This document shows, piece by piece, positions 35,684 through 44,427 of a DNA stretch of 64,000 nucleotides. The position numbers were made by a program, and so were the translations under genes. Where the stretch lies: contig NZ_FMVT01000013.1 of NCBI RefSeq assembly GCF_900102505.1, forward strand, positions 1 through 64,000, in the 5' to 3' direction. The notes beneath the pieces were generated by a model, which had not been told where the DNA came from, searched no databases, and saw only the letters and a list, made by a program, of their open reading frames with translations. Source of the DNA: Paracoccus tibetensis. GTDB lineage: Bacteria; Pseudomonadota; Alphaproteobacteria; Rhodobacterales; Rhodobacteraceae. Every line of letters begins with the position of its first letter. The first letter of the stretch is position 1.

Positions 35684-36364
35684 CGCGCCATTTTCCAGCC
35701 GGGCGAAGGCGGTCATCACCACCCGTTCGGAGCGGTCGAGATAGCTGGCAAGGCGCGTCGCCGCCTCGGCCGTCTCGCCGGCTGTCAGAAGGTCCAGGAT
35801 GATGCTGTTTTCGTGCAGGAACGGGGCGTAAAGCTGCTCGGGGCTGTCCAGAAGGCCGAAGGCCAGGCGCAGTTCGGCCACGGCCTGGGCGAAGAAGGCG
35901 ATCAGCCGCGGGCTGTCTGTCAGCGCCACGATGGCCGCATGAAAGGCCATGTTTGCGCTGCCGACGCGGCGCCAGTCGCCTGCGGCTTGGGCGGCGATGG
36001 CCTCGGTCACCGCCTCGGCCATGCGCGGGACGGCGGCATGGCGCGGCCAGGCTTGGGCCAAGGCCGGCACCTCGATCAGCCGGCGGACACGGTAGATGTC
36101 GAGCACCCCGGCCATCGAGGGCACTGCGACCGAGACGCCCCGGTTCGGCGCATGGACCAGCAGCCCTTCGCGCGTCAGCAGGCGGAACACCTCGCGCAGG
36201 GTGTTGCGCGAGACCGACAGATCGGCCGCCAGCCGCATCTCGGACAGGCGCTGGCCGGGCCGGAAATGGCCGGCGATCACATCGGCGCGCAGCCGCGCGG
36301 CGGTCTCTTCGGCGAGGCCGCGGGGGTCCATTGGGTTCATCGGGGGGATCGGGGCCTTGGTCAT
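35672..36364 (-). CDS. GntR-family regulator, FCD subfamily
   Basis: 230 residues from the ATG at 36364. The winged HTH is at about 25-75 (RPGQRLSEMRLAADLSVSRN, then LREVFRLLTREGLLV) and the all-helical FCD ligand domain at 90-215 with the metal/ligand residues in RRLIEVPALAQAW and FHAAIVALTDSPR. It is divergent from pxpA across a perfect TTGTTCAACAA palindrome placed midway (about 90 bp from each start). Related motif copies at two other promoters suggest it controls the whole lactam/peptide region. Confidence 0.92.
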   Translation of the reverse strand: MTKAPIPPMNPMDPRGLAEETAARLRADVIAGHFRPGQRLSEMRLAADLSVSRNTLREVFRLLTREGLLVHAPNRGVSVAVPSMAGVLDIYRVRRLIEVPALAQAWPRHAAVPRMAEAVTEAIAAQAAGDWRRVGSANMAFHAAIVALTDSPRLIAFFAQAVAELRLAFGLLDSPEQLYAPFLHENSIILDLLTAGETAEAATRLASYLDRSERVVMTAFARLENGALRG

Positions 36365-36451
36365 GCTGGGGTGATCATGGCTGGGGACTGCGCGCAGGAC
36401 AAGCGCCGGGCACGGACAATTTGCGCTCATCCTCCGGCCGCGGACCTTAAG

Positions 36452-36462
36452 TTGTTCAACAA
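36452..36462. promoter_or_regulatory. TTGTTCAACAA palindrome (GntR operator, copy 3)
   Basis: A perfect 11-bp palindrome centred at 36457, 93 bp from both the GntR and the pxpA start codons. Its form fits FCD-type GntR operators. Close variants occur at 26589 and 34602. Confidence 0.7.
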
Positions 36463-36549
36463 TCAATTTGAGTGTGTCAGATGATCGTTGACGTGAAGGC
36501 ACGGATTGGGGCATTTTCCGTGCAACGCCGCAGCCGGAAGGGGATGTCC

Positions 36550-37293
36550 ATGCAGATCGACCTGAACAGCGACCTGGGCGAGGGAGTGGGCGATGACGCC
36601 GCGATGCTGGACATCGTCAGCTCGGCCAATGTCGCCTGCGGCTTTCATGCCGGGGATCCGCGCGGGCTGCTGGCGACGCTGCACGAGGCGGCGGCGCGGG
36701 GCGTCGCGGTGGGCGCGCATGTGAGCTACCCGGACCGCAGCGGCTTCGGGCGCCGCGCGATGGATGTCGCGCCCGATGATCTGACGGCGGACGTGATCTA
36801 CCAGATCGGCGCGCTGCAGGCGCTGGCGCGGGCGGCGGGGACGCGGGTCAGCTATGTCAAGCCGCATGGCGCGCTCTACAACACTACCGCCGAGGATGTG
36901 CGGCAGGGCGATGCCGTCATCGCGGGGGTTCTGGGTGCTGATCCGGGCCTGGTGCTGATGGGTCTCGCGGGCGCCTCGATCCTCGGCCGCGCCCGCGCGG
37001 CAGGGCTGCGCGTCGTGGCCGAGGCCTTCGCCGACCGCGCCTACACGCCGGAGGGGGCGCTTATTTCGCGCAGCAAGCCCGGCGCCGTGCTGCACGATCC
37101 CGACATCATCGCCGCGCGCATGTTGCGCCTTGCGCGCGAGGGGGTGCTGGAGGCCGAGGACGGCAGCCTTCTGCGCCTTGGCGCGGACAGCATCTGCGTG
37201 CATGGCGACAGCCCCGGCGCGGTGGCCATCGCCGCCCGCCTTCGCGCCGCGCTGGAGGCCGGCGGCGTCGCCATCGCCCCATTCGCGCCATGA
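36550..37293 (+). CDS. pxpA: 5-oxoprolinase subunit A (LamB/YcsF family)
   Basis: 247 residues starting at [20 protein letters not shown], the diagnostic opening of the family; an ATG two codons earlier also fits. Other conserved blocks: [42 protein letters not shown] and [12 protein letters not shown]. With PxpB and PxpC it opens the lactam ring of 5-oxoproline to glutamate using ATP. It overlaps the pxpBC gene by 4 bp. Confidence 0.94.
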   Translation: MQIDLNSDLGEGVGDDAAMLDIVSSANVACGFHAGDPRGLLATLHEAAARGVAVGAHVSYPDRSGFGRRAMDVAPDDLTADVIYQIGALQALARAAGTRVSYVKPHGALYNTTAEDVRQGDAVIAGVLGADPGLVLMGLAGASILGRARAAGLRVVAEAFADRAYTPEGALISRSKPGAVLHDPDIIAARMLRLAREGVLEAEDGSLLRLGADSICVHGDSPGAVAIAARLRAALEAGGVAIAPFAP

Positions 37294-38849
37294 TCCGCTT
37301 CCTGCCCATCGGCCCGCAGATCCTGCTGGCCGAGCTGCCCGACCTCGACGCCACGCTGGCGCTGATGGACGCGCTGCTGGCCGACCCCGTGCCCGGCATC
37401 GCCGAGATCGTGCCCGCCGCCCGCACGCTGATGATCCGCAGCGCCCCCGGCACCCCGGCGGATGGCGCGCTGGCCGCGAAGATCCGTGCCCGCCAGCCCG
37501 CGCCGGGCACCGCGCCTGCCCCGCGCGCGGCCGACACGGTGGAAATCCCCGTCACCTATGACGGCGAGGACCTGGACGAGGTCGCGCGCCATCTGGGCCT
37601 GACGACAACCGAGGTGATCGCCGCCCATCAGGCCGCGACCTGGCAGGTGGCCTTCTGCGGCTTCGCGCCGGGTTTTGCCTATATGACCGGGGACGACCCG
37701 CGCTTCGATCTGCCGCGCCGGGCCGCGCCGCGTCAGGCGATCCCGGCGGGCTCGGTCGCGCTGGCGGGGCGGTTCTGCGGCATCTATCCGCAGGCCAGCC
37801 CCGGCGGCTGGCAGCTGATCGGGCGAACGCGGCTGCCGATGTTCGACCTGACCCGCGATCCGGCGGCGCTGCTGCGCCCCGGCATGGGGGTCCGCTTCCT
37901 CGAGGGCGAGGCGAAGGTGCATCCCGTCACTGTGCCGCCCGCGCCTCAGGCCAAGGGCCTGCGGATCCTGCAGACGACCTTTCCGATCCTCGTGCAGGAT
38001 GCGGGACGGGCACGGCAGGCGGGGCAGGGGGTCAGTGCCTCGGGCGCGCTTGATCTGGGCGCGCTGAGGCGGGCGAACCGGGCCGTGGGCAATGCGCCGC
38101 ACGCCGCCGCGCTGGAGATCACGCTCGGTCCCGTCCGTCTGCAGGCCGAGACGGCGCTGACGCTGGCGCTGGCCGGGGCGGGGCAGGCGGTCGCTGCGGG
38201 CCATCTTGTCCCGCCCGGCGCGGCCTTTGCACTGGATGCGGGCGACGAGCTGGTGATCGAGGCCCCCGCCCGCGGGATGCGCAGCTATCTGGCCCTGCGC
38301 GGCGGCTTCGCGCTGGACCCGGTGCTGGGGTCGTGCGCGCGCGACACGCTGGCGGACCTCGGGCCGGCGCCGCTGGTCGCGGGGGACGCGTTGGGCGCCG
38401 CCGGCACCCCCGCCGAGGCGACTTGGCCCCCCGAGCCGCAGCCGGACCTTCCCGCCGCCGGCGAGACCGTCACCCTGCCGGTCGTCATGGGCCCCCGCAC
38501 CGACTGGTTCCCGCCCGAGACCGTCGCGCGCTTCCTTGCGCAGGACTGGCTGGTGACGCCCCAATCGTCGCGCGTCGGCATCCGCCTTTCGGGCGAGCCG
38601 ATCACCCGCCCCGACAGCACCGAGCTGCCGAGCGAGGGCACCGCGACCGGGGCCATCCAGGTGCCCCATACCGGCCAGCCGGTCCTGTTCCTTGCCGATC
38701 ACCCGCTGACGGGCGGCTATCCGGTCATCGCCACGCTTCATCCGTCGGCGCTGGACCTGGCCGGCCAGCTTCCCCCCGGCGCGCGCATCCGCTTTGCCGC
38801 CCTTGCCCCCTTCGCCCCCCTCACGCCGGAGCCCGACGATGTTTCTTGA
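37290..38849 (+). CDS. fused 5-oxoprolinase subunits B and C (KipI-KipA)
   Basis: 519 residues. Residues 1-215 are the PxpB/KipI part ([19 protein letters not shown] at 121-139, [10 protein letters not shown] at 171-180). From about 222 comes the PxpC/KipA part ([20 protein letters not shown], then [21 protein letters not shown], and [20 protein letters not shown] near the end). In many bacteria these are separate genes; here they are one chain, as in urea-amidolyase-like proteins. It completes the ATP-dependent 5-oxoprolinase with PxpA and overlaps the next gene by 11 bp. Confidence 0.92.
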   Translation: MIRFLPIGPQILLAELPDLDATLALMDALLADPVPGIAEIVPAARTLMIRSAPGTPADGALAAKIRARQPAPGTAPAPRAADTVEIPVTYDGEDLDEVARHLGLTTTEVIAAHQAATWQVAFCGFAPGFAYMTGDDPRFDLPRRAAPRQAIPAGSVALAGRFCGIYPQASPGGWQLIGRTRLPMFDLTRDPAALLRPGMGVRFLEGEAKVHPVTVPPAPQAKGLRILQTTFPILVQDAGRARQAGQGVSASGALDLGALRRANRAVGNAPHAAALEITLGPVRLQAETALTLALAGAGQAVAAGHLVPPGAAFALDAGDELVIEAPARGMRSYLALRGGFALDPVLGSCARDTLADLGPAPLVAGDALGAAGTPAEATWPPEPQPDLPAAGETVTLPVVMGPRTDWFPPETVARFLAQDWLVTPQSSRVGIRLSGEPITRPDSTELPSEGTATGAIQVPHTGQPVLFLADHPLTGGYPVIATLHPSALDLAGQLPPGARIRFAALAPFAPLTPEPDDVS

Positions 38850-40602
38850 CGCGCCCGAGACCCCGATCCGCCGCATCCTGATCGCCAATCGCGGCGAGAT
38901 CGCCCTGCGCATCATCCGCGCCTGTGCCGACGAGGGGATCGCCGCCATCGCCGTCTATGCCGATGCCGACCGCGACGCGCCCTTCGTGCGGACGGCGGAT
39001 GAGGCCCATGCGCTGGACGGCCAGCGGCCTGCCGACACCTATCTGAATGCAGACAAGATCCTGGCCATCGCTGCCCGTGCCGGCGCGGACGCGGTCCATC
39101 CGGGCTACGGCTTTCTGTCCGAGAATGCGGACTTCGCCCGCGCCGTGCAGGCCGCCGGGCTCATCTGGATTGGCCCCGAGCCGGAGGTGATCGACGCGCT
39201 TGGCGACAAGATCCGCGCGCGCGAGATCGCGCGGGCGGTCGGTGCACCGCTGGTCGCAGGCAGCCCCGGCCCCGTGGCCAGCGGCGCCGAGGCGCTGGAC
39301 TTTGCGCGCCAGCACGGACTGCCCATCGCCATCAAGGCGGCCTTCGGCGGCGGCGGTCGCGGCATCCGCGTCGCCCGCAGCCTCGATGAGGTCGAGGCCC
39401 TCTTCGAGGCCGCATCGCGCGAGGCGACCGCCGCCTTCGGTCGCGGCGATTGCTATGTCGAGCAGTTCCTCGACCGCCCCCGCCATATCGAGGCGCAGGT
39501 GCTGGCCGACCGCCACGGCACCGTCCGTGTGCTCGGCACCCGCGACTGCTCGCTCCAGCGGCGCAGCCAGAAGCTGGTCGAGGAGGCGCCGGCCCCCTTC
39601 CTGACGGACGCGCAGCGCACCCAGATCCATGACGCGGCCCGCGCGATCTGCGCCCATGCCGGCTATTCCAGCGCCGGAACCGTCGAGTTCCTCATGTCCG
39701 AGACGGGCACGATCAGCTTTCTCGAGGTGAACACCCGCCTGCAGGTCGAGCATCCGGTGACGGAGGAAACCACCGGCATCGACATCGTCCGCGCCATGAT
39801 CCGCATCGCCGGCGGCGCCCTCCTTGCGGACGGCCCCGTGCCCGAGCCGCAGGGCCATGCCATCGAGTTCCGGATCAACGCCGAGGATGTCGGCCGCGGC
39901 TTCCTGCCCACCCCCGGCCCCATCACCCGCTGGTCCGCCCCCGGCGGCATCGGCATCCGCATCGACAGCGGCGTCGAGGCGGGGGCGCAGGTCCCCGCCG
40001 CCTTCGACTCGCTGATGGCCAAGCTGATCGTGAGCGGCCCCGACCGCGCCACCGCCATCGCCCGCGCCCGCCGCGCCCTGCGCGAGTTCCGGATCGACGG
40101 CGTTGCCTCGGTCCTGCCCTTCCACCGCGCCGTGCTGGAGGCGCCGGAGTTCACGACCAAGTTGGCCGTCTACACCCGCTGGATCGAGACTGACTTTGCG
40201 GGCCGCCTCGCCGCAGCCATCACCCCGGCCGCCCGCGTCGTCCCGCCCGAGGATGCGCCCATGCTGCGCCTCGCCATCGAGATCGACGGCAAGCGCCACG
40301 ACCTCGCCCTGCCGCAGAGCCTGCTGCCGGCGGCGGCGCTAGGTGAACCCTCGCAGCCCGCGACGACCGGGCAGCCGAATGACATCACCGCTCCGGTGGC
40401 CGGCATCCTCTCGCTTTGGAAGATCGCCGACGGCGCGGAGGTCGAGGCCGGCCAGCAGATCGCGGTGATCGAGGCAATGAAGATGGAGACACCGGTCGAG
40501 GCGCCCCGTGCCGGTCGCCTGACACACCTCGCGGCCGAGGGCGAGACGCTGGCGCAGGACGGTGCTTTTGCTCGGGTCGAGCCGGTCAACCTGCCGCGTT
40601 GA
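38839..40602 (+). CDS. biotin carboxylase with C-terminal biotin carrier domain
   Basis: 587 residues from the ATG at 38839. The biotin carboxylase domain fills residues 10-455 (RRILIANRGEIALRIIRACA, ATP-grasp loop AFGGGGRGIR near 172, FLEVNTRLQVEHPVTE near 295). A carrier domain closes the protein with EAMKMETP, biotinylated Lys at 548. It resembles the alpha subunit of acyl-CoA carboxylases but is shorter, and no carboxyltransferase gene is nearby. Such genes are frequent beside pxpABC, where their role is unclear; it may carboxylate a lactam-derived or other substrate. Confidence 0.9.
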   Translation: MFLDAPETPIRRILIANRGEIALRIIRACADEGIAAIAVYADADRDAPFVRTADEAHALDGQRPADTYLNADKILAIAARAGADAVHPGYGFLSENADFARAVQAAGLIWIGPEPEVIDALGDKIRAREIARAVGAPLVAGSPGPVASGAEALDFARQHGLPIAIKAAFGGGGRGIRVARSLDEVEALFEAASREATAAFGRGDCYVEQFLDRPRHIEAQVLADRHGTVRVLGTRDCSLQRRSQKLVEEAPAPFLTDAQRTQIHDAARAICAHAGYSSAGTVEFLMSETGTISFLEVNTRLQVEHPVTEETTGIDIVRAMIRIAGGALLADGPVPEPQGHAIEFRINAEDVGRGFLPTPGPITRWSAPGGIGIRIDSGVEAGAQVPAAFDSLMAKLIVSGPDRATAIARARRALREFRIDGVASVLPFHRAVLEAPEFTTKLAVYTRWIETDFAGRLAAAITPAARVVPPEDAPMLRLAIEIDGKRHDLALPQSLLPAAALGEPSQPATTGQPNDITAPVAGILSLWKIADGAEVEAGQQIAVIEAMKMETPVEAPRAGRLTHLAAEGETLAQDGAFARVEPVNLPR

Positions 40603-41228
40603 GTGCCAATGGCCGGTTCGGGAGCAACGGCGCCTGTCCGTCCGATCGTACGACACTGATGCGGTTCGCCCGTTCGCCTGCGGGTGCAGCGTGAGCGCTC
40701 CGCCTTGAAATTGTCAGGAACATCGACCGGCTGCTGCCGTGCTGCGCGCGGAGCGGCCGCTGCCGCTCAATGCAGCGTGATCTGCCGCACAGATCTCAGT
40801 GCCCCGCCCGCCTCACGACGTGCCAGAAAAGCATGACTGCCACCCTGCAACCTGACATAGATTTCCGCAACGGGTTTTCTGACACTTTTCGAGGCTGCTG
40901 CTGCTATGAATCTGAGTCGTAAGGAAACCGCTGGTTTTTCTGACAGTGCCTTAGCTGCTGTATTCGGCCATCGGAAGGTGGCTGACTTCGGAAGCTGACG
41001 TTGAGAAGGCGTGATAGATCGACGTGGTGAGCCCGTTCCTGCCGTCCACCAGACAGGGCATCGCTGCGGCGCGGCTCTCCCACAGCTGACTTGTGACAAG
41101 TGCCGCACCTGACGGCTCCGAAACCACACTGATGCTTCGCGCTGCCAGCTTATGGTAAGCCAGTCGTAGACAGCGGGACGTGGTGGGATAAGCTTGAACA
41201 CGCATTTTCGAGTAGGGGATGATTACCA
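40603..41228. other. intergenic stretch at the left edge of the defence island
   Basis: Two minus-strand open frames exist (40767-41201 and 40951-41229), the second starting at an ATG that abuts the TTG start of the next plus gene; neither shows a known domain, so neither is called. A 13-bp near-identical direct repeat, GGGTTTTCTGACA (40872-40884) and GGTTTTTCTGACA (40933-40945), lies here and might be a remnant of a recombination site. Confidence 0.45.
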
Positions 41229-42461
41229 TTGGCCAAAAGTTTTTTGAGCGTCGCGCTGAAGGCTATGAAGGCCGCGGAAAAAGATCGTGTACGTCGTGCA
41301 AAAGCTGCGGAACGTCGTGACCTCGCCGAGCGGAGAGAGGCAGCTCAGCAGGCGAAGGCTCATGAAGCCAAAGTGCAGAAAGCAATAATCGCGGATGAGC
41401 GCCATCGGAAGGCTTACGAGAAGGCGGTAAAGGCCGCACATGCCGCAGCCCAGCAATCCGAGGTCGAACGACTAAATGCGGAAATCGATGCAGTCTTGGA
41501 TGATCTCGAAGGGCTACTGGCCGCCACCATCGACGTCGATGACCATATAGACCTTGAAACTCTTCGAAAGCCTTCTGATACGACACCATTTGACGTGCCT
41601 GATTTGGAGACTCCCTTGGTCGCTCCAAAGCGACCAAAGCTTCCACCCGAACCGACATACGTTGAACCAGCCAAGCCCAAAGGTTTCTTCGGTAAGAAGC
41701 GAAAGTTTGAGGAAGCGCGTGCCATAGCGCGGCAAACTTACGAGACGCAAAAGGCGGAGTGGGCAAGTAGTGTCTCGTCTTTGACTAAAAAGTACGAAAC
41801 CGATTTTGCTGCTTATGAACAGGCAGAGGTCGAGAGGGTTAATACGCTGGCCGTAGAGAAAGATCGCTTCCGGCAGGAACTGGACGATCACAACCACTCC
41901 ATCGACCAATTCATTGCGAACCTGTCCTATGGAGACGCCGAGGCGGTTAAGGAGTACATCTCGCTCGTAGTGGAGAATTCAACCTATCCAGATCACTTCG
42001 AGGTAACGCATGAATTTTCGTTCGAACCTAAGACAGCCGAGCTGCGGATGAGCGTGACGATCCCGACCCCAGACAGCTTTCCGGCGATCAAGGAGTACAA
42101 ATACCTAAAGACATCCGACGAAATACGCGAGGTCCCACTGTCCCAGGTGGAGATCAAGAAACGGTATGCCAGTGTCCTGCATCAGGTCGCGATCAGGTCG
42201 CTCCACGAGGTGTTCGAGGCGGACAGGCGCGGGCTGATCCGGACAATCTCGCTCGAGGTCGGCACAAAGGCACAGCACCCTGCCACGGGGCGGCTCAGTT
42301 TCCTTCCCTTCGTAGGTGTCAGTGCCGAGCGTGACAGATTCATGGAGTTTGATCTCTCCGGCCTTATCCCGCTGGCAACGCTGAAGCATCTAGGCGCCGC
42401 GATTTCCAAAGACCCCGTCGCCCTCATCGCCGTCGACGTGACAGGAGTACGCAAGTCGTGA
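41229..42461 (+). CDS. coiled-coil protein resembling the N-terminal part of Mrr-type restriction endonucleases
   Basis: 410 residues from a TTG start (GGGGATG nine bases upstream). Residues 10-100 are a charged coiled coil, 110-200 a Pro-rich linker with a second coil, and 230-405 a compact domain containing YPDHFEVTHEFSFEP, IKEYKYLKTSDEIREVPLSQ and LHQVAIRSLHEVFEADRRG. From memory, this layout matches the region that precedes the Mrr catalytic domain in a family annotated as restriction endonuclease, but this protein stops where Mrr would begin. A GTG-start nuclease gene overlaps its stop by 4 bp, so a nuclease may be supplied in trans. Confidence 0.6.
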   Translation: MAKSFLSVALKAMKAAEKDRVRRAKAAERRDLAERREAAQQAKAHEAKVQKAIIADERHRKAYEKAVKAAHAAAQQSEVERLNAEIDAVLDDLEGLLAATIDVDDHIDLETLRKPSDTTPFDVPDLETPLVAPKRPKLPPEPTYVEPAKPKGFFGKKRKFEEARAIARQTYETQKAEWASSVSSLTKKYETDFAAYEQAEVERVNTLAVEKDRFRQELDDHNHSIDQFIANLSYGDAEAVKEYISLVVENSTYPDHFEVTHEFSFEPKTAELRMSVTIPTPDSFPAIKEYKYLKTSDEIREVPLSQVEIKKRYASVLHQVAIRSLHEVFEADRRGLIRTISLEVGTKAQHPATGRLSFLPFVGVSAERDRFMEFDLSGLIPLATLKHLGAAISKDPVALIAVDVTGVRKS

Positions 42462-43774
42462 CGAAAGGACGGACGTTTAATCCGCCTCCTGGGTGGCCCA
42501 AGCCACCAAAGGGGTGGACGCCCCCAAAGGACTGGAAGCCCGACCCGAACTGGCCTGCCATGCCCAAGGGATGGGAACTCTGGGTATTGGACGCCAACGA
42601 CACGCCTCAGGCAGCGCCAGCGGTCGAGATGGATAACAACTCGACGGGCGCAGAAGTGCCGCCCAACGAGCTCTCCGCGTTGAAGGCCGAAGTGGCAATG
42701 CTGCGGGCGCAGCTGGCCGATAGTTCAACGGCTGTGGAGGAAACCATCTCCCTCGACGACCAGAGAGTCCTGCAGGACATCGGTATTTACCGATACCATC
42801 ATCCCCTCGAGAATGGCGCAGGATACAGAGCCGAACTCGAGCGGATCGAGGTTGAGGTCGCCAAGATCGTGCGGGAGCAAGGGGCCATTGAGGTCTCGTC
42901 GACATTCACGTTCGAAAACTCTTTGGCGGCAGGCCGAAAGTTGTCGAACGACCTGGGAAGGCTGATGCTCCGTGCCTACAACGCCGAATGCGATAACTGC
43001 ATCCGTTCACTTCGCACCGGAAACCCCGGCGTAGCCAAGAAGCGGCTCGAGGCGTCACGCAAGGCTATCGCAAATCTGGGCAAGATCATGGAGATGCAGA
43101 TCAGCGCGCGGTACCATGACCTCCGGATCCGAGAGGTCGAGCTGACGGCCGACTGGCTAATGAAGAAGCAGGAAGAAAAGGAAGCGGAGAAGGAGAACCG
43201 GGCGAAAATTCGCGAGGAGAAGCGTATTGAGAAGGAGTTCGCCGAGGAGCGTGAGCGGCTGGCGAAGGAGAAGCAGCACCTTGAGAACGCCATTGAGGCA
43301 CTTCGGGAGAAAGGAGAGAGAAACCCCGACTTGGAGGCGAACCTTTTGGCGTTGGAAGATGCCATCAAGCAGAACGAATTCCGCCTAGCAAATATAAGAT
43401 CTGGATATGTCTACGTCATCTCGAACCGGGGGGCGTTCGGCGCGAATGTTGTCAAGATTGGATTGACGAGACGGCTTGATCCGAACGATCGTATAACGGA
43501 GCTTGGTGGCGCATCCGTTCCTTTTCGCTTCGATGTTCACGCCCTTTTCTTTTCCGAAGACGCCGTGTCATTGGAGAATGAGCTTCACACCCACTTTCGA
43601 GAAAAGGCTCTGAATGCGGTGAATGCTCGCAAAGAGTTCTTCTTTGCGACACCTGCCGAAGTTCGCGATGTCCTCATGGAGAAGGTCGGAAGCCTTCTTG
43701 AGTTCTCGGAGGTAGGAGAATCACTTGAGTACCATCAGTCTAGGAAATATTGGCCGGACAGACCCGGGAAATGA
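42458..43774 (+). CDS. DUF4041 protein with C-terminal GIY-YIG nuclease domain (T5orf172/MUG113 type)
   Basis: 438 residues, GTG start overlapping the previous stop (GTGA). Residues 7-42 are a Pro/Trp-rich repeat (PPGW, PKGW, PKDW, PNWP, PKGW). DUF4041 lies at about 100-235 (VLQDIGIYRYHHPLENGAGY, LMLRAYNAECDNCIRSLRTG). A long charged coiled coil spans 225-310. The GIY-YIG domain follows: GYVYVIS at 316-322, VKIGLTRRLDPNDRITELG at 332-350, and E373 in ENELHTHF as probable catalytic Glu. It should be a DNA endonuclease. With the preceding gene it forms a two-gene operon, a good defence-system candidate. Confidence 0.82.
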   Translation: MTKGRTFNPPPGWPKPPKGWTPPKDWKPDPNWPAMPKGWELWVLDANDTPQAAPAVEMDNNSTGAEVPPNELSALKAEVAMLRAQLADSSTAVEETISLDDQRVLQDIGIYRYHHPLENGAGYRAELERIEVEVAKIVREQGAIEVSSTFTFENSLAAGRKLSNDLGRLMLRAYNAECDNCIRSLRTGNPGVAKKRLEASRKAIANLGKIMEMQISARYHDLRIREVELTADWLMKKQEEKEAEKENRAKIREEKRIEKEFAEERERLAKEKQHLENAIEALREKGERNPDLEANLLALEDAIKQNEFRLANIRSGYVYVISNRGAFGANVVKIGLTRRLDPNDRITELGGASVPFRFDVHALFFSEDAVSLENELHTHFREKALNAVNARKEFFFATPAEVRDVLMEKVGSLLEFSEVGESLEYHQSRKYWPDRPGK

Positions 43775-43791
43775 GCTAAGTAATGGCTCGA

Positions 43792-43810
43792 GCCGACGGT
43801 CCTCGTCGGC
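43792..43810 (+). terminator. short hairpin after the DUF4041/GIY-YIG operon
   Basis: GCCGACG (43792-43798) pairs with CGTCGGC (43804-43810) around a 5-nt loop, 18 bp after the stop codon. No U-run follows, so it is a weak terminator candidate. Confidence 0.4.
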
Positions 43811-44427
43811 CTGAGCTGATATCCTCTGGCCACTCGCGAACTCTCCGATAGTCTACATGTTTTTAAATTCGCCCATGTGACCGTTCCAATGACTGCTTTC
43901 GCACTCGGTCAATCTCAAGCACCGGACGCAGGGAAAGTCCTCTTCAACTCACTTCGTGTCGGACTAGGTGCATGTAACGGAGCACGGATGCCGAATGACC
44001 GCTCCTGTGACGTAATGCCTCTGGCTGGCCGCACCGCCGGAAGGCCGTTTCCCACCCAGGACGTTGCTGATGGTGTGACCGCAGACGGTCGTTGCGGAGG
44101 AGCAACCGGCGGCGTAACCCCGCATCGTTGCCGTCCTGCGCCAGGCGGCATCGACGAGAAGAGCCCTTACGCGACATCTGCATGCTTTGCAGCGAATGCA
44201 GGTGCAGCGCTAGCGACCGGCCCTTAGCTGACGTTGGTTGGAAAGAGCCGTGCCGCGGCGCGGCGCCGGTCGCGCACAGCTGGCAACGCCGAATACAAAC
44301 GCGAAGGCCTTCTGCCTGACAATCCGTTGCCTTAAGGAAGGCTCAGACTGGCTCATCGCTCTGGCAGCTATATATCCGCTTGGAAGTTCGCACCAGTGTG
44401 TCTACCGTGAGCGGAAACTGAGCAACC
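43811..44427. other. intergenic stretch before the AAA+ gene
   Basis: No supported gene. The open frames on both strands have no domain. It lies between two probable defence operons and should contain the promoter of the AAA+ gene; the patch around 44370-44385 (GCAGCTATATATCCG) is the only AT-rich promoter-like segment near that start. Confidence 0.4.

Noticed and set aside
37041..38948. 635-codon minus-strand open frame
   Set aside because: Antisense to pxpBC, which has family motifs throughout.
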